Origin: an uncultured Bacteroidales bacterium
GTDB taxonomy: Bacteria > Bacteroidota > Bacteroidia > Bacteroidales > UBA932
Direction of reading: 5' to 3'
NCBI GenBank assembly: GCA_944322815.1
Contig: CALUQB010000013.1
Span: forward strand, 1 to 64,000
Length of the DNA stretch: 64,000 nt
Shown here: piece by piece, positions 33,502 to 44,700 of the stretch
Layout: the number at the start of each line of letters is the position of its first letter
How positions within the stretch are numbered: the first letter of the stretch is position 1
Translations under genes and position numbers: made by a program
The notes under the pieces: model-generated
What the model was told of the DNA's origin: nothing
The model's input: only the letters and a program-made list of their open reading frames with translations
Databases searched by the model: none

Positions 33502-35124
33502 TTACATGACAGTGACATCCAGAATTCTGAACCAGCCGCTGTCTGTCAGGTTTTCTTCCTTGACGGCAAGTCCTACTGCAGGGACATTGTCCTTCTGGGT
33601 GTTGACTATGGCCAGGCCCCAGGTGTACGAGCCTGCAGGAACGTCGGAAACAGTGATCTCGGTATCGAAGACCTGCATGCTGTTCTTCACTACATTCTGA
33701 AGGGCAGCATTCTCATCCACAAAGACACACACAGGTTCTCCCGTCGACTTGTCGAGCAGGGCATAAGCCATCTTGTAGCGTCCCTCCCACTGCTTGAGAT
33801 CGGCAGGGAAATAGGCGTTGCCAAGATTCGCCCAGCGTGAGCGGAGGGTCACCGTAGAACCTGCAGAGACTGATTCAGGGACGTAAAGCTGGTTCGGATA
33901 AAGCCTGTACACGCCTTCCTGCAGGAACTGGAGTACAAGATCGAATGCGTCATTGAACCATGAGTATGTTTCCGAAGTGGCCATCGAACTGCTGTAACGG
34001 AAATCCATCATGTTCACGTAAGCCCCGGCCATCGCATCGTATTCTCCTTCCCTGAGTTCCCTGGCGTTCGCATAGTCGCTCGTAAAGTCGTGCGAGCTCT
34101 GGACCCAGCCTCCTTCCCCGATGACAGGGACCTTGTAACGGCGGGCCGCAATGAAATTCCTTTCCCACGGACCGTATCCCCAGCCGGAATTCTTCATACC
34201 GAAAGCGTCATGACGCATCGAAAATCCCTTGTCGATAGCCGACTGCAGCAGACCTTCGGAATCAGGGTCTCCCGTGGTTCCCTCTCCAGTAGTGCAGCCC
34301 ACGAATTTGTGATAATTCGTCACTACCGGCACCCTGGTGAAATTGTCGGCATACAGGGATGTAGCCCAGTCATATACTGCCTCTTTCGGGGAATCATCCC
34401 CTGTGGCAATGGTAGTCTCCGTAGAGTATCTGAAAGTATGGCATTCACCCCATTTTCCGAGACCGAGACCGCTGATGAATTCCACCTCGTCCGGATTGTT
34501 GAATCTCGCGGCAAAGGCTTTTACGAATTTCTCGTAATATTTCTGGAACACCGGGTGGTCCGGATAGCCGGAATAAACCGTAGCCGATCCTGTTGTCGTC
34601 GTATAACAGCTCGACGGATCTTCCTCACGTACGAAATCCGGAGTCGAGTTGTCATGGTCTCCTTCGCTGTTCGTGTTGATGGTGAACGCTATCTTCAGAC
34701 CTCTTTCCTTCGCCCCGTCCATCAGAATCTTCAGCCTGCGTGCGAAATCGGAATAGTCCTGATACTGTTCTTCCCATATATAGACACCGTCTTCCGGATT
34801 CATGTCGGCCCAGTCGGCCTTTATGTAAAGAACATTCGAATAGTCCCATACACTGACCTGACCGGAACCGTCCGGAGCATCGGCACAAGGCAGATTATCG
34901 TAAAAATCCCAATAATTATCGGCAAGTCCGCTGCCTATTCCCGAGTATGTCACCCATCCCGAAAGAGGGTTCTTGAGCAATATTCGCTCTCTGTCAGGAG
35001 CTACCGTCACCTGGGTATTGTCCCCGGTTACGCCCTGGTCCTTATCTTCGCCATTATCCTTGGAGCAGGAAGCTCCAAGGATAGCGGCAAATAAGAAAAC
35101 AATAATGTATTTCCACTTGTTCAT
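33502..35124 (-). CDS. DUF4832 lipoprotein, putative TIM-barrel glycosidase
   Basis: A 540-residue lipoprotein (ILGASC). After about 45 residues it opens with NPLSGWVTY, a hallmark of DUF4832/DUF4874-type proteins. It continues as a barrel with WDYSNVLYIKADWADMNPEDG, LKIAFTIN, GLGLGKWGECH, VVTNYHKF and VPVIGEGGW. A C-terminal beta domain (about 420-540, YPNQLYVPESVSAGSTVTLRSRWANLG) follows. Glu227 in KWGE and Glu337 in GEGGW are conserved in the fusion protein at 41.8 kb and sit where clan GH-A acid/base and nucleophile residues fall, so a retaining glycosidase is inferred. No activity is established to my knowledge. Confidence 0.75.
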   Translation of the reverse strand: MNKWKYIIVFLFAAILGASCSKDNGEDKDQGVTGDNTQVTVAPDRERILLKNPLSGWVTYSGIGSGLADNYWDFYDNLPCADAPDGSGQVSVWDYSNVLYIKADWADMNPEDGVYIWEEQYQDYSDFARRLKILMDGAKERGLKIAFTINTNSEGDHDNSTPDFVREEDPSSCYTTTTGSATVYSGYPDHPVFQKYYEKFVKAFAARFNNPDEVEFISGLGLGKWGECHTFRYSTETTIATGDDSPKEAVYDWATSLYADNFTRVPVVTNYHKFVGCTTGEGTTGDPDSEGLLQSAIDKGFSMRHDAFGMKNSGWGYGPWERNFIAARRYKVPVIGEGGWVQSSHDFTSDYANARELREGEYDAMAGAYVNMMDFRYSSSMATSETYSWFNDAFDLVLQFLQEGVYRLYPNQLYVPESVSAGSTVTLRSRWANLGNAYFPADLKQWEGRYKMAYALLDKSTGEPVCVFVDENAALQNVVKNSMQVFDTEITVSDVPAGSYTWGLAIVNTQKDNVPAVGLAVKEENLTDSGWFRILDVTVM

Positions 35125-35149
35125 TCAGTACGATTTTACTATATGGTCA

Positions 35150-36778
35150 TTATCGCTGGTCGAAGATCACGTATGAACCTGCGCGTTCGAAGACTTTGCT
35201 CAACGCATAATCGCTTTCATCGGCCGATTCAGGACCTACGTAGACTTCAATGTAGTTGATGACGCCGTCAGGGAGCGAGAACATCGCATACCTGTTGTTG
35301 CCCTGGCCTCCGTAGATAGGAGATACAGTCTGACCGGCAGTCACTGCAAGATCTTTGTCACGGTCAGGACCGGAACCGAAAGCATACTCGTTGTTCCAGT
35401 GATCGGTCACGCAGAACTTGATGTTGTCTTTCTTGAGCGCTTCGCCCTTGTACACGAAGAGTCTCGGATTGGCAAGGCTCTGGGTCAGGATGTACGGATC
35501 GCCCTTAGGCTGGCTGCCGCTGTAGTAGACATCGTCTCCGAATATATACAGGGTTTCTACCTGAACGGTGCAAGGATCCTCTGCTGGAGCCTGTGTTCTC
35601 TTGAATGACACGGTCATCGGCTTCAGATCGGTAGCCGCAGAGTAGATGGTCACTGTACGGGCATCGGTATCGATCACTATTCTGTAGGTACCTTCTTCAG
35701 GGATCTCCCAGTAGCGTGAGCCGGCTGCCGATGAGTTGACAGTCGTAAACGGATTGGCCTGACCGTCGTTGAAACCATGGTCGTTGCTGTTCGGAACCAT
35801 GGTGAGGTTTCTTTCTCCGCCGAACTCTATCGGGAATGAAAGCGTACCTGCGGAAAGGGTTCCTCTCCAAGCATAGAGACTTTCGTTTTCAAGGGTCTGC
35901 GTGACCTCGATCTCGGCTGCGCCTGCTGCACTACCCGACATGAAGATCTTGTCCACTTCCATGATCTCGGAGGTCTTGATTACGGAAACGGTATGGTTGC
36001 TGAAATTGAGCGATACCCTGTATGAATCAGCCTCCGTGATATTCCATGAATATGCGGTCTCGTCACTGCCGACCACTACTGCATCATAAGTCTCCCCGCT
36101 CTCTACCGTGACATTCTGTGAACCGGCAGGAATGATCACGTTGTTTTCGTCTCCATAGACTACAGGGAAGTTGAATCCGCCTGCTGCAAGGTTCCCGTTG
36201 TACACGTAAAGGTCAGGATTTGTCTCGCTCGGAGTCAGCCCGATATTTTCAGAACCGACGGCAGTACCGCCGAGGAATACCTGGTCCGCAGCGAACTGCT
36301 TGTCTCCGTAGGTCTTGATTCTTACCGTCACTTCATCCTGGTCAGGAAGTACGACAGCTGCTCCGGCAGTACCCTCGAAATTCGCCGTAATGGAGAATAC
36401 CATCGTACCCCAGGTGCTTGTAGAATAGGCATAGTCATCTACGAGCATTTCCTGAAGGTCCGCATGCGTATATGTCCTCACGAACTCTTCTCCTTCGAAG
36501 ACTTCTTCCGAATGCGGTGCCGACTTCTGCTCAAGATCATATTCATACACGTAGGTCGTCATATAGTCTGACCCGTGGTCTGCAGCCTCGCTCCAGGACA
36601 GGGTGAGGGCGACATCGTCAGGAGTGTCCTCGTTCAGGACTATCTCCTCGGCGGAGGCCGTAATCTTGATGACTGACGGGAAGCGGGAATATTCGTTGTC
36701 CACCTCCTCGGTGCAGCCTGTCATGAACAGCCCCGATATTGCGGCGAATGCCGCATATTTTATTATAGAATTTTTCAT
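35150..36778 (-). CDS. SusE-like outer-membrane glycan-binding lipoprotein
   Basis: A 542-residue lipoprotein (LFMTGC, Cys22). The N-terminal Ig-like SusE domain (about 35-150) contains VLNEDTPDDVALTLSWSEA and is typical of SusE_N. Three successive starch-binding-like modules follow, recognisable by repeated pieces: VFLGGTAVGSENIGLTPSE, IFMSGSAAGAAEIEVTQTLENESLYAWRG and the terminal YGGQGNNRYAMFSLPDG. SusE/SusF proteins hold polysaccharide at the surface. It lies 19 nt after susD and 25 nt before the DUF4832 gene. The third module matches the end of the fimbrillin/SusE-like protein, showing that they are related. Confidence 0.85.
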   Translation of the reverse strand: MKNSIIKYAAFAAISGLFMTGCTEEVDNEYSRFPSVIKITASAEEIVLNEDTPDDVALTLSWSEAADHGSDYMTTYVYEYDLEQKSAPHSEEVFEGEEFVRTYTHADLQEMLVDDYAYSTSTWGTMVFSITANFEGTAGAAVVLPDQDEVTVRIKTYGDKQFAADQVFLGGTAVGSENIGLTPSETNPDLYVYNGNLAAGGFNFPVVYGDENNVIIPAGSQNVTVESGETYDAVVVGSDETAYSWNITEADSYRVSLNFSNHTVSVIKTSEIMEVDKIFMSGSAAGAAEIEVTQTLENESLYAWRGTLSAGTLSFPIEFGGERNLTMVPNSNDHGFNDGQANPFTTVNSSAAGSRYWEIPEEGTYRIVIDTDARTVTIYSAATDLKPMTVSFKRTQAPAEDPCTVQVETLYIFGDDVYYSGSQPKGDPYILTQSLANPRLFVYKGEALKKDNIKFCVTDHWNNEYAFGSGPDRDKDLAVTAGQTVSPIYGGQGNNRYAMFSLPDGVINYIEVYVGPESADESDYALSKVFERAGSYVIFDQR

Positions 36779-36797
36779 TTCCGGATGGATTTATCTG

Positions 36798-38549
36798 TTA
36801 ATATCCTTCATTCTGGCTGAGATTAGGCATCAGCGTCCTGTCGTATGTAGGGATAGGGAAAAGGACCTGATGGTCCGGGAATATCCTCTGTGCTCCCTTT
36901 CGCGCGTATCCGGCAGCTTCCAGCTTCGAGAAGTCGGCGATGCCGTCTTCATCTATGTCCGGGACGATACCTCCCCAGAACCAGCCGTCGGAATCAGGAT
37001 TGTCGGTATTGTTCGATGTGATATGCTTCTCCAGGTCGTCATTCACAGGAAGGAGGTAGTTGAATCCGTTGAATGCCTTGTCGTAAAGCCCCCAGCGGAT
37101 GACATCCAGGTACCTGAGGCTTTCCTTTGCGGTCTCCATCCTTCTTTCGATCTGAAGGGCACGCATATCAGTGGTCTTGTCCCCCGAATAGGTCACGGCC
37201 GGATACATGCCCTTATCAGATGCCGTGACGCCGTATGCTCTCGCCCTTACGGCATTGATGGTCTCGTCGAAGACTTCCTGGCTTGCCTGGCCAAGCTGGA
37301 TCCTGGCCTCTGCATTCATCAGAAGGACATCGGCGTAACGCATGATTATCAGGTCGTTCTCCACCTTGTCGTTCATACCGCCGCTTTCATTCTGCCAGGT
37401 CGCGTCAATACCCTTTTTCCACAACAGGCCGTTGTATGAAGTGTATTCCTGATTGAGACGGCAGTCCTGATTGGACTTGGTGGCTCCGGTAGAACTTGTG
37501 GCGGTCTTGTTGTCAGGTTCGAAATACCAGCCGCAGTGAAGGGCCCCGAACGGAACTATGGTCGCCGACAGACGCGGATCCCTGTTCTCGAAAGGATTGT
37601 TCGGATCGAAGAGAGGTGACTCGTCGATAGGAAGACCGTCCGTGCAGAGGTAACTTGCAAACAGGTCCCATGAAGGAGTGTCCGAACCGTAACCGCCGGA
37701 ATTACGAGGAAGGCCGTTCTGGACAAACCAGGTGGCTACCACGACATTGTTTGCCGCAGACCTCGGTATCACGAAGATCTTTTCGGGTATCTGTTTGGTA
37801 TTCTGGAGGAAAACAGCTCCGAAATCCGGATTCAATGAATAGATACCGAGATCCATGCATTTTTCAGTAGCGTCCACGACTTCCTCCCAGTCACCCATGT
37901 AAAGGGCGAAACGGGCTTTCATCGCGAGGGCTGCACCTTTGGTGAAACGCTGGGTCTCCGCATAAGTCGCAGGAAGGCTGTCTATGGCATGGTCGAAGTC
38001 AGAATATACCTTAGGCTTCAGTTCCTCTATGGACATGCGTTCCATGGCTTCCGCCTCGGAAATCGTCAGGGGCTTGTCCACATACGGAACATCACCGAAA
38101 TATGCCATGAGCTCGGCGTATTTGCATGCACGGGCGAAATAAGCCTCGGCACGGTACTGGTTTACGACACTCTCGGCGACACCGTTGGCCTTGGCCCTGC
38201 CGCTGTGTGTAAGAATAAGATTGGCCTGGGCTATGAGCTTGTAGTCCTGCTGCCAGATATGATAGGTGATGTAGTCGTTACCGTCGAGGTTTCCGTTCAG
38301 AGGCGCACCGCTGTCCCGGTGCCAGTTGATAAGCCTGTATGTGAAGTTGTCGGACCAGGTCTCAGGATCCTGAGCCGGGCTGTCCCAGTAACCGATGGTG
38401 TACATCCTGTTGGCAGCCATCTCCAGTTCGAGTTCGGTGCTGTACCAGGACTCGCTGTTTCCCTGCGACTTCGGCGTGATGTCCATCGAAACGCATGAGG
38501 AAAGCGTCAATGCTGCAGCACATGAAACTGCTGTCAATATATTTTTCAT
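36798..38549 (-). CDS. SusD-family outer-membrane lipoprotein
   Basis: A 583-residue SusD-like protein with lipobox (LTLSSC) and mature start VSMDITPKSQGNSESWYST. The helical core includes AEAYFARACKYAELMAYFGDVPYVDKPLT, FTKGAALAMKARFALYMGDW and the late ALQIERRMETAKESLRYLDVIRWG. It captures glycan at the cell surface and lids the SusC barrel. It lies 12 nt after the susC stop. If the upstream susC really is out of frame, this protein would be made without its partner. Confidence 0.92.
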   Translation of the reverse strand: MKNILTAVSCAAALTLSSCVSMDITPKSQGNSESWYSTELELEMAANRMYTIGYWDSPAQDPETWSDNFTYRLINWHRDSGAPLNGNLDGNDYITYHIWQQDYKLIAQANLILTHSGRAKANGVAESVVNQYRAEAYFARACKYAELMAYFGDVPYVDKPLTISEAEAMERMSIEELKPKVYSDFDHAIDSLPATYAETQRFTKGAALAMKARFALYMGDWEEVVDATEKCMDLGIYSLNPDFGAVFLQNTKQIPEKIFVIPRSAANNVVVATWFVQNGLPRNSGGYGSDTPSWDLFASYLCTDGLPIDESPLFDPNNPFENRDPRLSATIVPFGALHCGWYFEPDNKTATSSTGATKSNQDCRLNQEYTSYNGLLWKKGIDATWQNESGGMNDKVENDLIIMRYADVLLMNAEARIQLGQASQEVFDETINAVRARAYGVTASDKGMYPAVTYSGDKTTDMRALQIERRMETAKESLRYLDVIRWGLYDKAFNGFNYLLPVNDDLEKHITSNNTDNPDSDGWFWGGIVPDIDEDGIADFSKLEAAGYARKGAQRIFPDHQVLFPIPTYDRTLMPNLSQNEGY

Positions 38550-38561
38550 ATTCCGATTCCT

Positions 38562-41500
38562 TTAAAATTTGATTGAAAGACCCACCAATACCGAAGTGGT
38601 GATAGGATAAGAAGTCACGCCCATTTCAGGATCCCACCCCTTAGGGAAGTTGTCGATAGAGAAGACATCGTTGGCTGTCGCATAGATACGCAGGTCCTTG
38701 ATTCTGGCCTTGGACATCCATTTCTCAGGGAAAGTATAGCCCAAAGTCACGTTTTTCAGACGGAAATAAGCTCCGTTGAACAGCCAGAAGTTGGAAGTCG
38801 TGTAGTTGTTGCTCCTGCTTGTGTATGAAAGACGAGGATACTCGGCCTTTGCATTCTGCTCGGCAGTGTTGAACACGCTCCAGTATTTGCCTTCGAGAAT
38901 AGCCGGGAAGCCGCCATAGTTGTCCCTGTACGGCTGTACCATCTCTTCGTGCAGATAGGAATTCTGATAGCCTATACCCTGGAATGCAAGGGAGAAATCT
39001 ATGCCTTTCCATGCGCAGGAGAACTGTCCGCCGTACTGGAAACGAGGGAGCGAGTTGCCGAGAGGCACACGGTCGTACTCTGCGTTGATCTGGCCGTCAG
39101 GCACTCCGTCAGGACCGCTGATATCACGGTATTTCAGGTCGCCGACAGCTGTTCCGGCAAGCTTCGCGGAATTGTCGACCTCTTCCTGTGTCTGGAAAAT
39201 ACCGTCGCAGATATAGCCGTACCATTCATTGAAATATGTGCCTTCGCGATGGATCTTACCGCCGCTGATGATCTCTGTGCCGTTGATTTCGACTATCTTC
39301 GACTGGAAATCGGAAAGGTTGAAAGTCACGTTGTAAGAGAAGTCACCCACTCTGTCGCTCCATCCGAGTTCAAGATCGAAACCCTGAGTAGCCATCTTTC
39401 CTGCATTGGTAGACGGATTGTCATATCCTATGATGTAAGGGATATTGATACCCAGAAGCATGTCATCGGTAGTCTTCCAGTACCAGTCGAATGTAGCATG
39501 AAGCCTCTGGTTGAAGAAACCGAGGTCGACACCTATATCCGTGGATGTGGTAGTCTCCCATGTGATGTCTTCTATGGCGAGGCTGTTCATTACCGAAGCC
39601 TTGTCCGAAACTACCGTACCGCCGTCCGGACTGTCATAGAAGAGGGCATCGTTGAAGCTGACGAGAGCCATGTACGGGAAGTAGTTGCTGCCGATACGCT
39701 CATTTCCGAGCATACCCCATGATGCCCTGAGCTTCATGAATGACAGCCAGTTTTTCGTACTCTGCATGAAATTCTCCTCGCTGAGAACCCAGCCGGCAGA
39801 GAATGAAGGGAAGGTTCCCCATCTGTAGCCGCGGGCGAAACGTGAGGATGCATCTTCACGGACATTTGCCTGGATGAGATATCTGCCGTCATAGTCGTAC
39901 ATGATACGGCCGAAGAATGAATTGGAAGTATATTCGGAAGCCGTACCGCTGTTGGTCTGGAATTCTTCAGGACCGACATTCAGGTAAGGATAACTCGTAA
40001 GGTCATAATTGTCCCGGCCGGCAGTGAGGTTTTCGCTTTTCATCACATAGTTCTCGTAGCCGACCATGACATTGAGGTTGTGCTTCTCCTTGAAGGTGTT
40101 CATGTAGTTGGCTATGACCTGGGAGGTGACGTGATAGTTGTCGTTCCTGGTCTCGCTGAGTGCAGTAGTGGTATATGTGGATCCGCCGCCTTCGAGATTA
40201 CCGCCGATAACGGTAGGATCTTCTTTCATGTACCAGTAAGCTGCCTGCTTGAACTGTTTTGCTTTTGTATAATTGATAAAAGGTGCGATTATGGCCTGGA
40301 TACTGAGACCTTTTACAGGCCGCAGTTCGATAGATGCCTTACCTCCTATCTGGGTACTCCATGCGGTATAGTCCCCGCTGCTTTTCAAAAGGGCATAAGG
40401 GTTCGCTCCTGACTTTCCGTCGGCAAAAGCTCCGTTCTCCCATACGGCAGGATAGATGGCCGGAATCTTGCGCAGTTCATCGAACGGCTCGTAAACCGGT
40501 CTCTTGTTCTTGGCCCTGCGGACATTGATATCCATCGTAGCGTAAAGCAGGTCCTTGATGATGGTGAAGTCGTTGTTCGCACGGAGCATGTACCTCTGGA
40601 ACTTCCTGTTCTCGTACAGACCGTCCACTTCATCGTATGAAAGAGATACGGATGACCTTACGGCATCATTTCCTCCGTTTACTGTGACTGTATGGGTGGT
40701 CCTCGGCGCCGATTTCTTCAATATCAGGCTGTTCCAGTCAGTGATAGGATAATTGTCAGGATCAGTAGCGTTGTTCTTGACCCAGTTCTTTATCTGGTCC
40801 GGCTGGTAGAGCTGATAAAAACCTGCTGCATTGTTGTCGTTGTACAGGAGTTCATTGGACATCTCCAGATAACGGGTCAGACCTACCATCTGCGGCTGTT
40901 CGGTAGGGATTTCCAGTCCGAATTCACCGTTGTAGGTGATGCTCAGATCGGACTTCGAACCTCTTTTCGTAGTGACGAGGATGACACCGGCCGCTGCCTT
41001 GGAACCGTAGATGGAAGCCGCTGCAGCATCTTTCAGGACCGTGATGCTCTCGACATCATTCGAGTTCACATAGTCCAGGTCGTCTGTCTGGACACCATCC
41101 ACGATAATCAGAGGGTCGGAAGTACCCATGGTTGTCACACCGCGGACGCGTATGCTGCTGGCAGATGCGCCAGGCGCACTGCTGCTTCGCTGGACGAGCA
41201 CACCGGAAAGCGTACCCTGAAGTGCGGTGGAAAGTGTGGTGGTTTTCTTGGCTGCGATGTCGTCACCTCTGACAGATGCGACAGAGCCTGTGAGATCTTT
41301 TCTTTTTACAGTACCGTAACCGATGACCACGACCTCATCCAGAAGCTTGGTATCAGGTTCCAGGGTGATGAGGAGGTTGTCCTGGTCGGTAACAGTGATT
41401 TCCTGTGTGATGAAGCCAATGTAGGAAATCTCGATGACCGCTCCTTCCACAGGAATATCAATGGAGAATTTTCCGTCGATATCCGTGATAGAGCCTGTAG

Positions 41501-41719
41501 TTGTACCCTTGATCAGGACAGAAGCACCTATGAGAGGTTCGCCCTGATCGTCAGTCACGACTCCGGTGACTGAAGTTACGTCAGTCTGGCTGGCTGTATA
41601 TGAAGCATACCCCCCCCGGAAACAGGAGCGGCGACTGCCTCATAAGCAGCTGTCGCTGACATCATTGCGCAGATAGAAAAGAATAGCTTTCCTATGCGCC
41701 GATAAAGTTTAGTGTACAT
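38562..41719 (-). CDS. SusC-family TonB-dependent receptor, frameshifted at a G8 tract
   Basis: The signal peptide frame begins at ATG 41719 (MYTKLYRRIGKLFFSICAMMSATAA...). It breaks at a run of eight G on the coding strand (C at 41610-41617), ending at a TAA 27 nt later. With six or nine G it would read on through GYASYTASQTDVTSVTG into the carboxypeptidase-like domain (TDDQGEPLIGASVLIKG), the TonB-box region DEVVVIGYGT, the plug (IRVRGVTTMGTSDPLIIVDG, ITVLKDAAAASIYGSKAAAG) and a full barrel ending VLVGLSIKF. About 1050 residues would result. The long open part starting at 41558 lacks a signal peptide, so it is not an independent gene. The cause may be phase variation or a sequencing error. 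Confidence 0.85.
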
Positions 41720-41789
41720 AATTACGACGATTAGGATTAGTAATAGTATTTCGTTGTATTTCTTTCAGCAGGACCTGATGCCAGACGTC

Positions 41790-44700
41790 TCAGTCCGTTA
41801 CCGACACTCTCCTGACCTTCACCCATCCGTCATGAGTGAGACAATCTTCCGGCAGGGCGACCTCTATTCCCGGCTTGCATCCGTCAACAGATGTGTCGAC
41901 GATGGCTGCCGCAAGGGTGTACTCGCCTGCAGGGACGTTCTCCGGAGTGAATTTGAAATCATAGCCGGTATCATGACCTTTTATCCATTTGGAAGGATCG
42001 GCATCCTTGTCGATGAATTCAGCTACGACATTGCCCTGATCATCGAGAAGGGCAAAGGCCACCTTGTATTTGTAATTCCATTGCTTGAGGTTGTTCGGGC
42101 AGTATCCCCAGCCCATGTTCGCCCACTTGTGGATAATGGTGGCGTCCGAGCCGTTGCGAAGCTCAAGCGGAGCGGATATCTCTACAGGATAAAGTCTGTA
42201 GCCGCCTTCAGCCACGAATTTCTGCACGTAATCGAAAGCATCCCTGAACCAAGATGCTGTTTCCTTTCCGGCACGGAAGTCCATCATGTTCACCTTCTCT
42301 TCTTCGGAAGTGACGAACTCGCCTATGCGGACATCTTTCGGAGTCTTGTATCCGGCAGGGTCATTGTACCACGCATGCTGCCCAACGATCCATCCTCCTT
42401 CCATGATGACAGGAAGTTTGTAAGCCCATTTTTTCACAAAGGAACGCTCCCAGTCGTTGTAGCCCCAGTCCTGATTGTTCATACCGAACGAGTCTGCGCG
42501 GAGACAGTAGCCGTTGTCAATGGCGATCTGCAGCAGATGCTCGCTGTCCGGCTCTACCTGCCGGCCTTCGCTGACAGGCGCTCCTATATGCCTGTGATAG
42601 TTTATGACGAGAGGGACTTTCGTGAATGTTCTGGAATACAGACCGGTGATCCACTCCATGGTATCTTCCTTGAAGAAAGAGGTGCTGTCGGATATGGCAT
42701 TGCCCGGCTCGTATGCCACATTATGGCCTTCTCCCCACTTGCCGAGTCCGTATGCGTCTATGAAGGCCGTGGTTTCAGGGTCATTGAATTCGCGGGCGAA
42801 AGCCTCTATGAATTCTTCATAATGCTTGCGGAATACGGGATCCTGAGGGAAAGGTGTCTTCCTGTCCGGCTGGCCCGGATCCTGAAGATAATACTTCGCT
42901 CCATCCTCGAAAACGAAGTCCGGTGTGTTGGGACCCTGGTCGCGGCCATCCACCACTATCCTGAACGCCAGTTTCATCCCTCTTTCCCTGACACTTTCCA
43001 GCAGTCCTGAAAGGCGGGAATCCGGATCATCCCAGAAATAACGGCCTTTTTCAGGCTCCATGGATGACCAGCTGGTCCTGAGATATGCCACCGAGGCGTA
43101 GTCAGAAACTTTCACTGTCAGTTTTCCGCTGTCCGCCGGCATGGCGTCATACCCCTGTTTCTCCCAGAAATTCCGGTCCCAGTTCCTGGCCAGATACATC
43201 ACCCAGCCGTTCAGCGGATTGTCGAGGACACGGACTGAATCCGGCTCGAAAGATACGGTAGCCAGTCCCTCCATCACCGGGTCAGGAACCGTTATCACAG
43301 CCGTCAGCGGCAGTTCCGCAGATGACGGACCGACAGAGACCACGAAATCACCCGGCTCCACCACGAAACTCTTCGTATCCAAATCATAGAATGAGAATGC
43401 TTCGCTGTCAAGCTCCACTGTCACATGCACAGTCTTTCCGGCCTGCACATAAACCTTCTCATATCCTTTCAGTTCTTTCAGAGGACGTACCACGGATGAC
43501 TTGACATCGCCGACATACACCTGTGCTGTCTCATATCCGTCCGTCTTTCCGGTATTCGTGATATCGAAGCTGACCTCATAGACTCCTCCCTCACGTTCGC
43601 TTATCTCCAGTCCGGAATACTCGAAATCCGTATAGGAGAGTCCGTATCCGAACGGATACCTCGGTGTCTTCCCTGTCCGGTCATATCCACGGTACCCCAT
43701 GAATACTCCTTCCGTATATGTCACCCTTCTGTTCTTGTCATAATAGCTGTCATGTACAGGATTATCCTCCCACTTGTCTTCTATCGATATCGGCAGTTTT
43801 CCGCTCGGCGACACCTTGCCTGTCAGTATCTCCGCGATCGCGCGGCCGCCTTCCTGTCCCGGATGCCATGCCATCAGCACGGCCTCGACATCCTCAGACC
43901 ACCCGTTGAAGTCCACGCCGCCGCCGGCATTGACCGCCACGGTCACCTTATCATGCATGGACGATATCTGCCTGATCATTCTCAGCTGGTCCTCAGGAAG
44001 CCGGAACGATCTTTCCCAGCCTTCACCCTCGGTGCTGCTGTTGAATCCGGCGCAATACAGCACGTCTGTCGCCTCCGACAGTGCGGCTTCCATCTTCGCC
44101 TTGTTCATCAGACCGGCTTCGAAGACTACGGTAGCTTCCCCGGCATTGTCATAGAATTCGAAGCGAAGGTCGTATGTCTTCCCTGCTTCCACTTCGAAAA
44201 ACACCGAACGTGTCGTCAGCGAATGGTTTCCCCAGTCGCCGCCTTTCAGTTCACCGTTCACGTAAAGTCTGTAGCCGTCATCTCCGGCCATCTTCACCCT
44301 CACGGTACCGGATGACGGGGCTTTATAGACGCCTGTCCACCGTACCGAAAATCCGTCATCAGGCATTCCGTCGAACGGATGGCCGTAGCTCCAGTAGTGG
44401 GTAGGGTTAGTCTCCGTTTCTGTCCGGTAGACTTCGCCCGTGAGAGTCTTGTTGTTGTAGTACTCTGCCTTGAATCCCTGTTCAGCAGAGCCTTCATCTA
44501 CATATACTCCTGTCAGGATGTCCTCATAGAGGATATCGTCCGAAAGCAGGACGACCCTCTTTTTCCCCAATATTTCTGTCAGTCCCTCATACGGCGACAC
44601 TGTAGCGTACGGTGTCACGAAGCCGCTGCCGCCGCCTGTCGTGATCACATCGGCGTTCGGACCCATGACCACCACTTTGGCCCTCCTGGACAGAGGAAGT

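Noticed and set aside
41558..41560. Start of susC at 41558
   Set aside because: The codon is a GTG inside the conserved carboxypeptidase-like domain; a product from here would lack a signal peptide, whereas a proper one lies upstream in another frame.
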